Below, piece after piece: positions 1 to 5,761 of a stretch of 6,429 nt of DNA (within the stretch, counting starts at the first letter, position 1; each line of letters opens with the position of its first letter). The stretch is taken from the NCBI GenBank assembly GCA_031272685.1, contig JAISTI010000122.1, positions 1 to 6,429 on the forward strand. The letters are read 5' to 3'. Position numbers and translations under genes: made by a program. The notes beneath the pieces were generated by a model that searched no databases, was not told the origin of the DNA, and worked only from the letters and a program-made list of their open reading frames with translations. Origin of the DNA: Propionibacteriaceae bacterium (GTDB taxonomy: Bacteria > Actinomycetota > Actinomycetes > Propionibacteriales > Propionibacteriaceae).

Positions 1-1593
1 ACCTACGGCCCAATCGGCTTCGACCTCGCCGCCCGGTCGAAGAGCCCGGCAACCAAAGCCAACTATTACGACTCGAATGGCAACCCAGACCAGGCCGACC
101 ACATGGAGATCATCGTCGGCTGGGACGACAGCTACAACTCCTTCACGCTGGCCGCCGCCCCGCCGCCCGGCCCCGGCGCCTGGATTGTGCAAAACTCGTG
201 GGGCACCAGCTTCGGCGACGCCGGATACCACTACGTCTCCTACTACGACAAGACCATCACCGCCTTCGACTGGTACTCATTCCTGTCCCCCACCCAGCAC
301 ACCATCAACAACTCGTACGCCATCAACGCCAACTACAGCTACCCGGCCAAATACTCCGGCAAGTCGCTCACCGCGATGCTCGCGGCGAACGTTTACACCG
401 CCGCCCAGCCCATGCGCCTCGACGCGGTGCAGATCTCCAACTACACCGCCGGCACCAACTACACCGTCAGCGTCTACCGCGGGGTTTCCGGCGTCCCGAA
501 CTCCGGCACCATCACCGCCGCCACCGCCTCCCGGACGAACGCCACCTTCGGCTTGCACTACGAAACCCTCAGCCAGCCGGTGAACCTGCTCGCCGGGGAG
601 AAATACGCCATCGTCGTGCGCTACACGCTGCCGACCGCCGGGGCATACGGGCCGCTGATGGAGCTGGAAACCGGAACCGCGCAATCCTATGACGGCTTCA
701 CGTTCAGCTTCGACACCCCCGCAAACATGAAGCTGCAGGCGGGCCAGAGCTACCTTGCCTTCGACTCCACCTGGTGGGATCTGACCACCATGGGCAAGGG
801 CAACGGGTTCACCGTCGGCAACAACCTGCTGAACGGCTACGCCAACCCGGTGACCGTCACCGGCGCGTGGCTGGACGGCGCGCAGGCTACTTCGGCCTAT
901 CAAAGCGACGTCTCCATGCTGCGCCAGGGCAGCATCGCCTTCGCGTTCTCCGACGGCCGCACCGAGCTGCTGCCGCTGTCCAACCCGAACGTCGCCGTCA
1001 CCGGCTACAACACCGCGAAGCTGGGCGCGCAAACCGTGCAGGTTTCCGCCTACGGCTACACCTTCACCTTCCCCATCACCATGCGCAAGCCGCCGAAACT
1101 GGTGGATTCGCTGCACACCCCGTCCACCCCGCTCTACGTCAAACAAGGCACTTACTACCAGTTCAGCGTGGGGGCTTTCTTGGGCAAGACGCTCACCAGC
1201 CAGCCGATCAGCTACAAATCGTCCAACACGAAAGTGCTGGCCGTGAGCAAGACCGGCCTGCTCTCGGCCTACCCGGTGAAAAAGAAGACGAAGGTGGTGC
1301 TCACCGTCACTTCCAACGTGAAGACCCAGAAGTTCACCGTGTACGTGGTGCCGAAGACGCTGAAGGTTTCCGGGGGCAAGCTCACCGTGCAGTCAAAGCT
1401 CAAAGTTGGCGAATACGCCTTCGCCAAGCTCACCTTCACCGGCACGAACCCGGCGGTCTCCTACTCGTCGTCCAACTCCAAAATCCTCAAAGTTAACAAA
1501 TACGGCCTTGTCATCGCGAAAAAGAAGGGCAAGGCGAAGATCACCGCCAAGGTCGGCTCGAAGAAATACACCAAGACGGTGAAGGTGGTCTGA
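1..1593 (+). CDS. Secreted C1-family (papain-like) cysteine protease with lectin-like and Big2 domains, 5'-truncated by window edge
   Basis: The reading frame is open from base 1 (Thr-Tyr-Gly-Pro-Ile-Gly) and ends at TGA 1591-1593, leaving 530 visible residues. The ATG at base 103 is internal: the catalytic His is the codon just before it. Numbering from base 1, His34 in DHMEIIVGWDD and Asn65 in WIVQNSWGTSFGDAGYHYVS are the papain-family His and Asn; the active-site Cys must lie upstream. Domains that follow are a lectin-like beta domain typical of bacterial C1 proteases (about 128-254), a group-3-like bacterial Ig domain with 'VTGYNTAKLGAQTVQV' (about 280-362), and two Big2 domains (about 374-450 and 451-530) with SSN and YGLV/TGLL signatures. 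The last 120 residues are rich in Lys, with no LPXTG motif or C-terminal membrane helix. This suggests secretion or non-covalent, charge-based wall retention (inference). The family cleaves peptide bonds; the substrate is unknown. The next gene converges on it with 8 nt between stops. Confidence 0.9.
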   Translation, partial: TYGPIGFDLAARSKSPATKANYYDSNGNPDQADHMEIIVGWDDSYNSFTLAAAPPPGPGAWIVQNSWGTSFGDAGYHYVSYYDKTITAFDWYSFLSPTQHTINNSYAINANYSYPAKYSGKSLTAMLAANVYTAAQPMRLDAVQISNYTAGTNYTVSVYRGVSGVPNSGTITAATASRTNATFGLHYETLSQPVNLLAGEKYAIVVRYTLPTAGAYGPLMELETGTAQSYDGFTFSFDTPANMKLQAGQSYLAFDSTWWDLTTMGKGNGFTVGNNLLNGYANPVTVTGAWLDGAQATSAYQSDVSMLRQGSIAFAFSDGRTELLPLSNPNVAVTGYNTAKLGAQTVQVSAYGYTFTFPITMRKPPKLVDSLHTPSTPLYVKQGTYYQFSVGAFLGKTLTSQPISYKSSNTKVLAVSKTGLLSAYPVKKKTKVVLTVTSNVKTQKFTVYVVPKTLKVSGGKLTVQSKLKVGEYAFAKLTFTGTNPAVSYSSSNSKILKVNKYGLVIAKKKGKAKITAKVGSKKYTKTVKVV

Positions 1594-1601
1594 GAGAGGT
1601 T

Positions 1602-3011
1602 TCAGGTGATGCGCCCGGCGAGGATGGGCGTGCCGTTGTAGCCGTAGCCCACCTGGAAGACCATATTCCAGCTGGAACTGGCGGTGATGATGTTGCCGTG
1701 GCCGTCGTACATGTCCACATGGTTCACGTACTTGATGTTGTTGCGCTCCTTCGGGAAGTCGTAGAACAGCAGATCGCCGGCCTTGAAGGTGTTGATATCT
1801 ACCTTGATCGACTTCTTCTTCGTCTTGACCCACTGGGCCTGCGAGATGGACACCGACGGGATGGTGACGCCCACCTGCTTGTAGGCCCACTGCACCATCG
1901 AGGAGCAATCGGCGTAGCCGAGCGTGTAGCGCTTCGCCATTGAGTATTTGTCGCCGACCCGCTTCAGCGCCCACTGCACCGCCAGCGCCGCCCGCTTCGA
2001 CTTCGGCACCGACTTGACCACCTTGAAAGTGGTGCTGCCCGCCAGCGCGTTGCCCTTGGCGCTCTTCACATACACCTTCAGCGTCTTGGCGCCCAGGCTG
2101 AGCTTCTTGAAGGGGAAGGCCCAGCGGATGTTGTACAGGTCGTAGCTGGTGGGGCCTTTGGCGACCTTCTTGGTGATGGAGCGCTCCACCTTCGAGCCGT
2201 TGAACACCTTCACTGTCACCGCTTTGATTGGCAGCGACGAGACGATGGTGCCTTCGAGGCGGTTGTCGCGGCCCTTCAGCTGGTCGAGCATGGCGGGCAG
2301 CGCCGCGTTGGCGGTGTACGCCGGGTTGTAGCTTTTCGCCACCTGCACGGCCACGGAGGCGGAATAGCCGCGCCAGGAGGTGAAGGTCACGACGGCCTTC
2401 CCGCCGGCCACCGCGGTCACCTTGCCGGTGGCGGAGACGGTGGCGACAGCCGGGTTGGAGCTGGTGAAGTTGCCGAACCTGTCGGACGACAAGAAAGCCA
2501 AATTGGTGGCGTCGTAGGAAACCGGCTCGGCGCCGCCGCTTTCGGCCGAGAGCAGGCTGACGGTGACCGTGTCCGAAATGTTCAGCCGCAGGCTGTCATA
2601 GGACAACTGCACGTTCTTCAGCGCGTGGCCCTGCAGGTACATGCGCATTTCTTGGGAATCCTGGTAGCCGCCGCTGAGCACTTCGGTTTTCAGATAGTAG
2701 GTGTCGCCCTCGCCCTCCCAAGCCGGGGTGCCCAGCGAGAAGCTGGTGGCGGTGCCGGTGTACAGGACGGTCTTGGGGGTGTCGGACGCAAAGGCATAGC
2801 CAGGGCTCTTGCTCAAGGTGTAGGCGACGACGGTGCCGGACAGATCGGACGCCGGCCCCCATTCCAGCGTTGTTTTGCCGACGGTGGTGGTGGCCCGCCA
2901 CCAGGCGAAGAGCCCTTCGTGCTCCACAATCCAATCGGCCTTTGCCTCGGTGGCGAATGCCCCCGCGAACAGTGCGAGTGCGATGGTTGCGGCTGCGGCT
3001 TTCAGCTTCAT
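1602..3011 (-). CDS. Secreted NlpC/P60 cell-wall peptidase with FN3-like, Big2 and Ig-like domains
   Basis: 469 aa. The start is ATG at 3011 with a strong purine-rich Shine-Dalgarno just upstream. Residues 1-25 form a Sec signal peptide: K2/K4, a hydrophobic Ala/Leu core and a probable cut after AKA. Next come an FN3-like domain (about 40-126, TLEWGPASDLSG), a Big2 domain (about 133-226, FTSSNPAVATVSATGKVTAV) and an Ig-like module of the kind joined to wall hydrolases (about 251-333, EGTIVSS..IKAVTVKVF..SYDLYNI). The C-terminal NlpC/P60 domain spans about 338-469. Catalytic Cys369 lies in YADCSSMVQWAY and is the only Cys in the protein; the catalytic His is His431 in VNHVDMYDGHG. The family cleaves peptide stems of peptidoglycan, typically D-Glu-gamma-diaminoacid bonds, outside the membrane. 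The position that usually holds the third polar residue (His in Spr) appears to be Thr443. The gene lies 62 nt downstream of pdxH on the same strand and has a candidate promoter of its own, so co-transcription is possible but not required. Confidence 0.92.
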   Translation of the reverse strand: MKLKAAAATIALALFAGAFATEAKADWIVEHEGLFAWWRATTTVGKTTLEWGPASDLSGTVVAYTLSKSPGYAFASDTPKTVLYTGTATSFSLGTPAWEGEGDTYYLKTEVLSGGYQDSQEMRMYLQGHALKNVQLSYDSLRLNISDTVTVSLLSAESGGAEPVSYDATNLAFLSSDRFGNFTSSNPAVATVSATGKVTAVAGGKAVVTFTSWRGYSASVAVQVAKSYNPAYTANAALPAMLDQLKGRDNRLEGTIVSSLPIKAVTVKVFNGSKVERSITKKVAKGPTSYDLYNIRWAFPFKKLSLGAKTLKVYVKSAKGNALAGSTTFKVVKSVPKSKRAALAVQWALKRVGDKYSMAKRYTLGYADCSSMVQWAYKQVGVTIPSVSISQAQWVKTKKKSIKVDINTFKAGDLLFYDFPKERNNIKYVNHVDMYDGHGNIITASSSWNMVFQVGYGYNGTPILAGRIT

Positions 3012-3013
3012 AA

Positions 3014-3023
3014 CCCCTCCCTC
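3014..3023 (-). promoter_or_regulatory. Shine-Dalgarno of the NlpC/P60 gene
   Basis: On the minus strand GAGGGAGGGG lies immediately before TT-ATG. It offers several overlapping anti-SD matches at 2-8 nt spacing and fixes the ATG at 3011 as the start, in agreement with the signal peptide that begins there. Confidence 0.6.
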
Positions 3024-3035
3024 TTCGGTGCTTGA

Positions 3036-3064
3036 ACTCTAGCGCAGCCGGGGAAACCTGGCAG
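3036..3064 (-). promoter_or_regulatory. Candidate sigma70-type promoter for the NlpC/P60 gene
   Basis: On the minus strand CTGCCA (3059-3064, 4/6 match to TTGACA) is followed after 17 bp by TAGAGT (3036-3041), a TANNNT -10 box. Transcription would start near 3029, giving a leader of roughly 18 nt that includes the Shine-Dalgarno. The whole element fits in the 62-nt gap after the pdxH stop. It is assigned from consensus and spacing only. Confidence 0.35.
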
Positions 3065-3073
3065 GGGGAACGG

Positions 3074-3706
3074 CTACGGAGCCAGCCGCTCTTTGCGCCA
3101 CTGGCCTTCAAGCAGCTCGTAGCGGACGCGGTCGTGCAGGCGCGACTTGCGCCCCTGCCAGAACTCCCACACCCGCGGAACCAGCAGATAGCCGCCCCAG
3201 TGTTCCGGCCGGGGCGGGTTCAGCCCGTGGCGGGCCGAGGCTTTCGCCGCGTTGGCCAGCAGCACCGCCCGGTTGGGGATGACCTCGCTTTGCGGGGAAG
3301 CCCAGGCGCCGATACGCGAATCCAGCGGCCGCAAGGCGAAATACTCGTCCGACTCAGCCGCGCCGAGCTTTTCCACCAGCCCTTCCACGCGCACCACCCG
3401 TTCCATTTCGACCCAGTGGAATTGCGCCGCCGCCTGCGGATTCTGCTCCAGCTCCCGGCCCTTGCGGCTGTGGTAGTTCGTGTAGAAGACGAGCCCGCGC
3501 GCGTCCGCCTGCTTGAGCAACACCACCCGCGTGGAAGGCGCGCCACTGGGGCCGACGGTGGCCACCGTCATGGTGGTGGGCTCCTGAACATGGGCGGCGA
3601 TCGCCTCGTCCAGCCATTTCTCGAACACCGCCAGCGGGGTGCCCGGCAGCGCCGCCTCGTCCAGCTCGCCCAGCTCGTAGCTCTTGCGCAACGCCCGCAA
3701 ATCCAC
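3074..3706 (-). CDS. pdxH: Pyridoxamine 5'-phosphate oxidase
   Basis: 210 aa from GTG 3706. The enzyme is an FMN-dependent oxidase that converts pyridoxine/pyridoxamine 5'-phosphate to pyridoxal 5'-phosphate in the cytosol, usually as a homodimer. Visible family signatures are RVVLLK (60-65) and [10 protein letters not shown] (74-83), which contact [11 protein letters not shown] (130-137); and the C-terminal block RPEHWGGY (166-173), WEFWQG (180-185), RLHDR (189-193) and KERLAP at the end, closely matching E. coli PdxH. The length is normal for the family (about 210-220). A TTG at 3739 in frame would add 11 residues ([11 protein letters not shown]), but these do not look like PdxH and the TTG falls inside a putative -35 box. 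The GTG gives the usual [17 protein letters not shown] beginning. There is no Shine-Dalgarno before the GTG. The gene is divergent from tRNA-Ser(GCT) and upstream of the NlpC/P60 gene. Confidence 0.95.
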   Translation of the reverse strand: MDLRALRKSYELGELDEAALPGTPLAVFEKWLDEAIAAHVQEPTTMTVATVGPSGAPSTRVVLLKQADARGLVFYTNYHSRKGRELEQNPQAAAQFHWVEMERVVRVEGLVEKLGAAESDEYFALRPLDSRIGAWASPQSEVIPNRAVLLANAAKASARHGLNPPRPEHWGGYLLVPRVWEFWQGRKSRLHDRVRYELLEGQWRKERLAP

Positions 3707-3712
3707 CCCGCA

Positions 3713-3739
3713 AGTATATTCACCACCGCCCGCCCTCAA
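3713..3739 (-). promoter_or_regulatory. Candidate promoter giving a leaderless pdxH transcript
   Basis: On the minus strand TATACT (3713-3718, 5/6 match to TATAAT) is followed by TGCGGG and then the GTG start at 3706. The first base of the start codon is therefore 7 nt after the -10 box, where transcription normally begins. Upstream, TTGAGG (3734-3739) is a possible -35 at a short 15-bp spacing, or AGTTGA at 17 bp. Leaderless mRNAs are common in actinobacteria. Confidence 0.45.
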
Positions 3740-3747
3740 CTGGCCGG

Positions 3748-3777
3748 TTGCCCGGTTTGCGCGGTTCTCGGTAGAGT
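3748..3777 (+). promoter_or_regulatory. Candidate promoter of tRNA-Ser(GCT)
   Basis: TTGCCC (3748-3753, 4/6 match to TTGACA) and TAGAGT (3772-3777) are separated by 18 bp. The -10 ends 11 nt before the first base of the tRNA, so the precursor would carry a 5' leader of about 5 nt. It may also drive the LCP gene downstream. It lies in the 82-nt divergent gap shared with the pdxH promoter. Confidence 0.4.
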
Positions 3778-3788
3778 TGGCAAGTCAC

Positions 3789-3878
3789 GGAGGCGTCGCC
3801 TAGTCGGCCTATGGCGCCCGCCTGCTAAGCGGGAGACGGTGTTGAACCGTCACGCGGGTTCGAATCCCGCCGCCTCCG
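3789..3878 (+). tRNA. tRNA-Ser, anticodon GCT
   Basis: A 90-nt class II tRNA reading AGC/AGU. The acceptor stem is GGAGGCG (3789-3795) paired with CGCCTCC (3871-3877), with discriminator G3878, the normal serine identity base. The D stem is GCC/GGC (3798-3800/3813-3815) with GG in the loop. The anticodon stem is CCCGC/GCGGG around CTGCTAA, with anticodon GCT at 3824-3826. The long variable arm is GACGGT/ACCGTC (3835-3840/3846-3851). The T arm is GCGGG-TTCGAAT-CCCGC (3854-3870). All stems pair perfectly. CCA is not encoded (CGG follows) and must be added enzymatically. The LCP gene begins 29 nt downstream on the same strand. Confidence 0.97.
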
Positions 3879-3895
3879 CGGAAATGCTGGCGCAC

Positions 3896-3902
3896 GGGAG
3901 GG
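3896..3902 (+). promoter_or_regulatory. Shine-Dalgarno that fixes the LCP gene start
   Basis: GGGAGGG lies 5 nt before ATG 3908. The other in-frame ATG at 3884 lies upstream of this site, only 5 nt after the tRNA, and has no Shine-Dalgarno, so 3908 is preferred. Confidence 0.7.
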
Positions 3903-3907
3903 CAAAG

Positions 3908-5605
3908 ATGAGCCAGGACCAAGTCCGACACGGCCGCCGGGTGGCCGAAGGCGAGAGCCAAGGCGCCTCTGGGCGTGCCCGGCGCTCGGCTGGCGGGCGG
4001 CTGCGCTCCATGCGCATGACGATTGTTTGGACGCTCATCGGCACCGTTTTACCCGGCGCGGGCTTGATTAAGGCGAAAAAGCGGCTGCTCGGCGGGGCCA
4101 TCCTGGCGTTCTTCACGCTGCTGGCCGCCACCACTTTGGCCGTCGGCTTCGGCAACCAGGGCGCCCTGATGGACTTCGTCACCAACCCGACCGTCCTCAA
4201 CAGCCTCTCCGTCGCGCTGTTGGCGGTCGCCGTGCTCTGGGTCGTCGTCATCTGCGCCACCCACCTTTCGCTGCGCCCCGAAGGCTGCGGCAAGGGCAAA
4301 CGGGCGGTCGGCGCGCTGGCCGTCACCTTGCTGGCGCTGGCCGTCACCGCTCCCTCGGCGGCCGTGGCGAACATCACGTACTCCACCGGCGATGCCATCG
4401 ACGACATCTTCAACAAGGAAAACCAAGGGGTCACCGTCCCCTCGCTGGCGCCGGTCGATCCTTGGGCAGACAAGCCGCGCCTGAACGTGCTGCTGCTCGG
4501 GTCCGACAGCTCCCCCGAGCTTTACGGGCGCTCCGAAAAGGGCAACAACATCCGCACCGACACCGTCATCGTCGCCTCCATCGACACCAAGACCGGCGAC
4601 ACCACCCTGATTTCGCTGCCCCGTCAGACCGCCCATATGCCGTTCCCCAAAGACTCCCCGCTGCACAAGAAATTCCCTGACGGCTTCTATGACGGCTCCA
4701 GCGGCACCAACGCCGAGTTCTTCCTGAACGCCATGTGGCGCAACCTGCCGAACATGGTGGACGACGACATCCTCGGCAACGCCAAAACGCTTTCCCAAGA
4801 CGCGCTGAAGCTGTCGGTGGGCACCGCCACCGGGCTGGACATCGACTATTTCGTGCTGCTGAACCTCGACGGCTTCGTGGACTTCATCAAGGCCATCGGC
4901 GGCATCACCGTGAACGTGAACTACCCGGTGCCGATTGGCGGGCAGAAGGGCCCCGGCTACGACATCAAGCCTGTCGACTACATCCAGCCCGGCCCCGATC
5001 AACACCTGAACGGCAAGCGGGCGCTGTGGTTCGCCCGCGGCCGCTACGGGCTGGACGACTATTCGCGCATCGAGCGGCAGCGCTGCGTCATCAACGCGGT
5101 GGTGCAGCAGACCACCCCCGCCACCGTGCTGGCCAGCTACCAGTCGATCGCCGCCGCCGCCGGCAAGTCGATCCGCACCGACATCCCGGCCAACGCCCTG
5201 CCCGCGCTGCTTGACCTCGCCGGCCGGGTGCAGGGCACGAAGATGCGCAGCCTGTACTTCGTCAACGGCAAGAACGGCTTCAAGAGCGCCGACCCGGATT
5301 TCAAGCTGATGCGCTCGCAAGTTCAGAAGGCGCTGGCCGACACCGCCGCCGCCAACGCCCCCGAGCCCACCGCCAGCGCGGCCGCCGATCCGACCGCCAG
5401 CGCCGACCCCACTGCCGGCGCCACCACAGCCGCCGATCCGACCGCCACCGCGGCAAATCCGGAGCCCGCCGCCACCGGCAGCGCCGAGTCGGCCGGCACC
5501 GCCGAAGCCTCAGCCTCACCCAGCCCCACCAAGACCGCCAAGCCCAAGAGCGACGACCTCGACGACGCCTGCGCCTACAACCCCGGCAAATACAAGGCGA
5601 AATAG
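3908..5605 (+). CDS. LCP (LytR-CpsA-Psr) family membrane protein, probable cell-wall glycopolymer ligase
   Basis: 565 aa from ATG 3908. The N-terminus is Arg-rich and cytosolic (1-36). Hydrophobic segments follow at about 38-54, 60-81, 97-120 and 133-155, and then an extracellular LCP domain (about 191-478). LCP signatures are LNVLLLGSDS (192-201), RTDTVIVASID (216-226), ISLPRQ (235-240), LNLDGFVDFIKAIGGITV (318-335) and WFARGRYGLDDYSRIERQRC (374-393). The last holds the conserved Arg and Asp residues that bind the polyprenyl-pyrophosphate substrate and Mg2+. The usual PRD Asp is Gln240 here. Known LCP enzymes transfer wall teichoic acid, capsule or arabinogalactan-type polymers from a lipid carrier to peptidoglycan; the polymer in this organism is unknown. 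Such proteins are often labelled 'LytR transcriptional regulator', which is misleading. The C-terminus (about 480-548) is a low-complexity Ala/Thr/Pro/Asp tail ending in a single-Cys peptide (DACAYNPGKYKAK). The frame stays open back to 3032, through the tRNA and antisense to pdxH, but that extension is not coding. Confidence 0.92.
   Translation: MSQDQVRHGRRVAEGESQGASGRARRSAGGRLRSMRMTIVWTLIGTVLPGAGLIKAKKRLLGGAILAFFTLLAATTLAVGFGNQGALMDFVTNPTVLNSLSVALLAVAVLWVVVICATHLSLRPEGCGKGKRAVGALAVTLLALAVTAPSAAVANITYSTGDAIDDIFNKENQGVTVPSLAPVDPWADKPRLNVLLLGSDSSPELYGRSEKGNNIRTDTVIVASIDTKTGDTTLISLPRQTAHMPFPKDSPLHKKFPDGFYDGSSGTNAEFFLNAMWRNLPNMVDDDILGNAKTLSQDALKLSVGTATGLDIDYFVLLNLDGFVDFIKAIGGITVNVNYPVPIGGQKGPGYDIKPVDYIQPGPDQHLNGKRALWFARGRYGLDDYSRIERQRCVINAVVQQTTPATVLASYQSIAAAAGKSIRTDIPANALPALLDLAGRVQGTKMRSLYFVNGKNGFKSADPDFKLMRSQVQKALADTAAANAPEPTASAAADPTASADPTAGATTAADPTATAANPEPAATGSAESAGTAEASASPSPTKTAKPKSDDLDDACAYNPGKYKAK
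5381..5447 (+). repeat. 19-bp direct repeat within the Ala/Asp-Pro-Thr tail of the LCP gene
   Basis: GCCGCCGATCCGACCGCCA occurs perfectly at 5381-5399 and 5429-5447, 48 bp (16 codons) apart, with a diverged copy between them (GCCGACCCCACTGCC, near 5402). It encodes AADPTA-type units in the extracellular tail (protein residues about 492-514). The period is a multiple of three, so gain or loss of a 48-bp unit would keep the frame. The likely role is a flexible wall-spanning linker (inference). Confidence 0.75.
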
Positions 5606-5622
5606 CGGTACCCTTAACGAAA

Positions 5623-5635
5623 CCCGCAATGCGGG
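5623..5635. terminator. Short GC hairpin after the LCP gene, a weak terminator candidate
   Basis: CCCGC-AAT-GCGGG forms a perfect 5-bp stem with a 3-nt loop, 17 nt after the LCP stop codon. On the plus strand it is followed by GCGGGGTGG with no T-run. On the minus strand it is followed by TTTCGTT. It therefore looks more like a terminator for antisense transcription than for the LCP gene. The stem is short and the call is uncertain. Confidence 0.3.
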
Positions 5636-5675
5636 GCGGGGTGGCCTGGGATGGCCGTAGGCTACAAAGTGAATT

Positions 5676-5760
5676 GGCGAAGTCGCATAGAGGACTAGTG
5701 CAGCCGCCTTGAAAGCGGCCGAGGTGAAAGCCTCCGAGGGTTCGAATCCCTCCTTCGCCG
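5676..5760 (+). tRNA. tRNA-Ser, anticodon TGA
   Basis: An 85-nt class II tRNA reading UCA and other UCN codons. The acceptor stem is GGCGAAG (5676-5682) paired with CTTCGCC (5753-5759), with discriminator G5760. The D stem is GCA/TGC (5685-5687/5699-5701). The anticodon stem is GCCGC/GCGGC around CTTGAAA, with anticodon TGA at 5710-5712. A long variable arm is present (about 5720-5735). The T arm is GAGGG-TTCGAAT-CCCTC (5736-5752). CCA is not encoded. Upstream TAGGCT (5658-5663) could be a -10 box, but no convincing -35 accompanies it. Transcription from the LCP gene or further upstream is an alternative. The oxidoreductase start codon lies 1 nt after the tRNA end. Confidence 0.97.
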
Positions 5761-5761
5761 C

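Noticed and set aside
77..692. Thr/Pro-rich and Arg/His-rich plus-strand frames overlapping the protease gene
   Set aside because: Out-of-frame translations of the same GC-rich codons with low-complexity composition; no independent support.
277..1146. Long minus-strand open frame (289 codons) opposite the C1 protease gene
   Set aside because: Gly/Val/Arg-rich shadow frame with no recognisable domain, lying opposite a well-supported protease with catalytic His/Asn and known modules.
1611..1631. GCGCCC...GGGCGT hairpin as a terminator of the protease gene
   Set aside because: Nine-nt loop, no T-run, and it lies within the codons for the last residues of the NlpC/P60 protein. Too weak to annotate.
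3041..3073. Possible terminator between pdxH and the NlpC/P60 gene
   Set aside because: The C/G-rich blocks (CCAGG, CCCCGG) do not form a continuous stem and no T-run follows.
3032..3907. Open plus-strand extension upstream of the LCP gene (an 857-codon frame)
   Set aside because: It runs antisense to pdxH and straight through a perfect tRNA-Ser(GCT). The Shine-Dalgarno and membrane-protein N-terminus place the real start at 3908.
4049..5320. Long minus-strand open frame (423 codons) opposite the LCP gene
   Set aside because: Composition is that of a GC-rich antisense shadow (Gly/Val/Gln/His-rich). The plus-strand frame carries all the LCP motifs.
5658..5663. TAGGCT as the promoter of tRNA-Ser(TGA)
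   Set aside because: The -10-like hexamer is well placed, but the expected -35 position is GGCGGG, so it was not listed as a feature.
3789..5760. tRNA genes as integration sites of a mobile element
   Set aside because: No integrase, no repeated tRNA 3' end and no foreign-looking cargo lie between or beside the tRNAs; only ordinary chromosomal genes are present.
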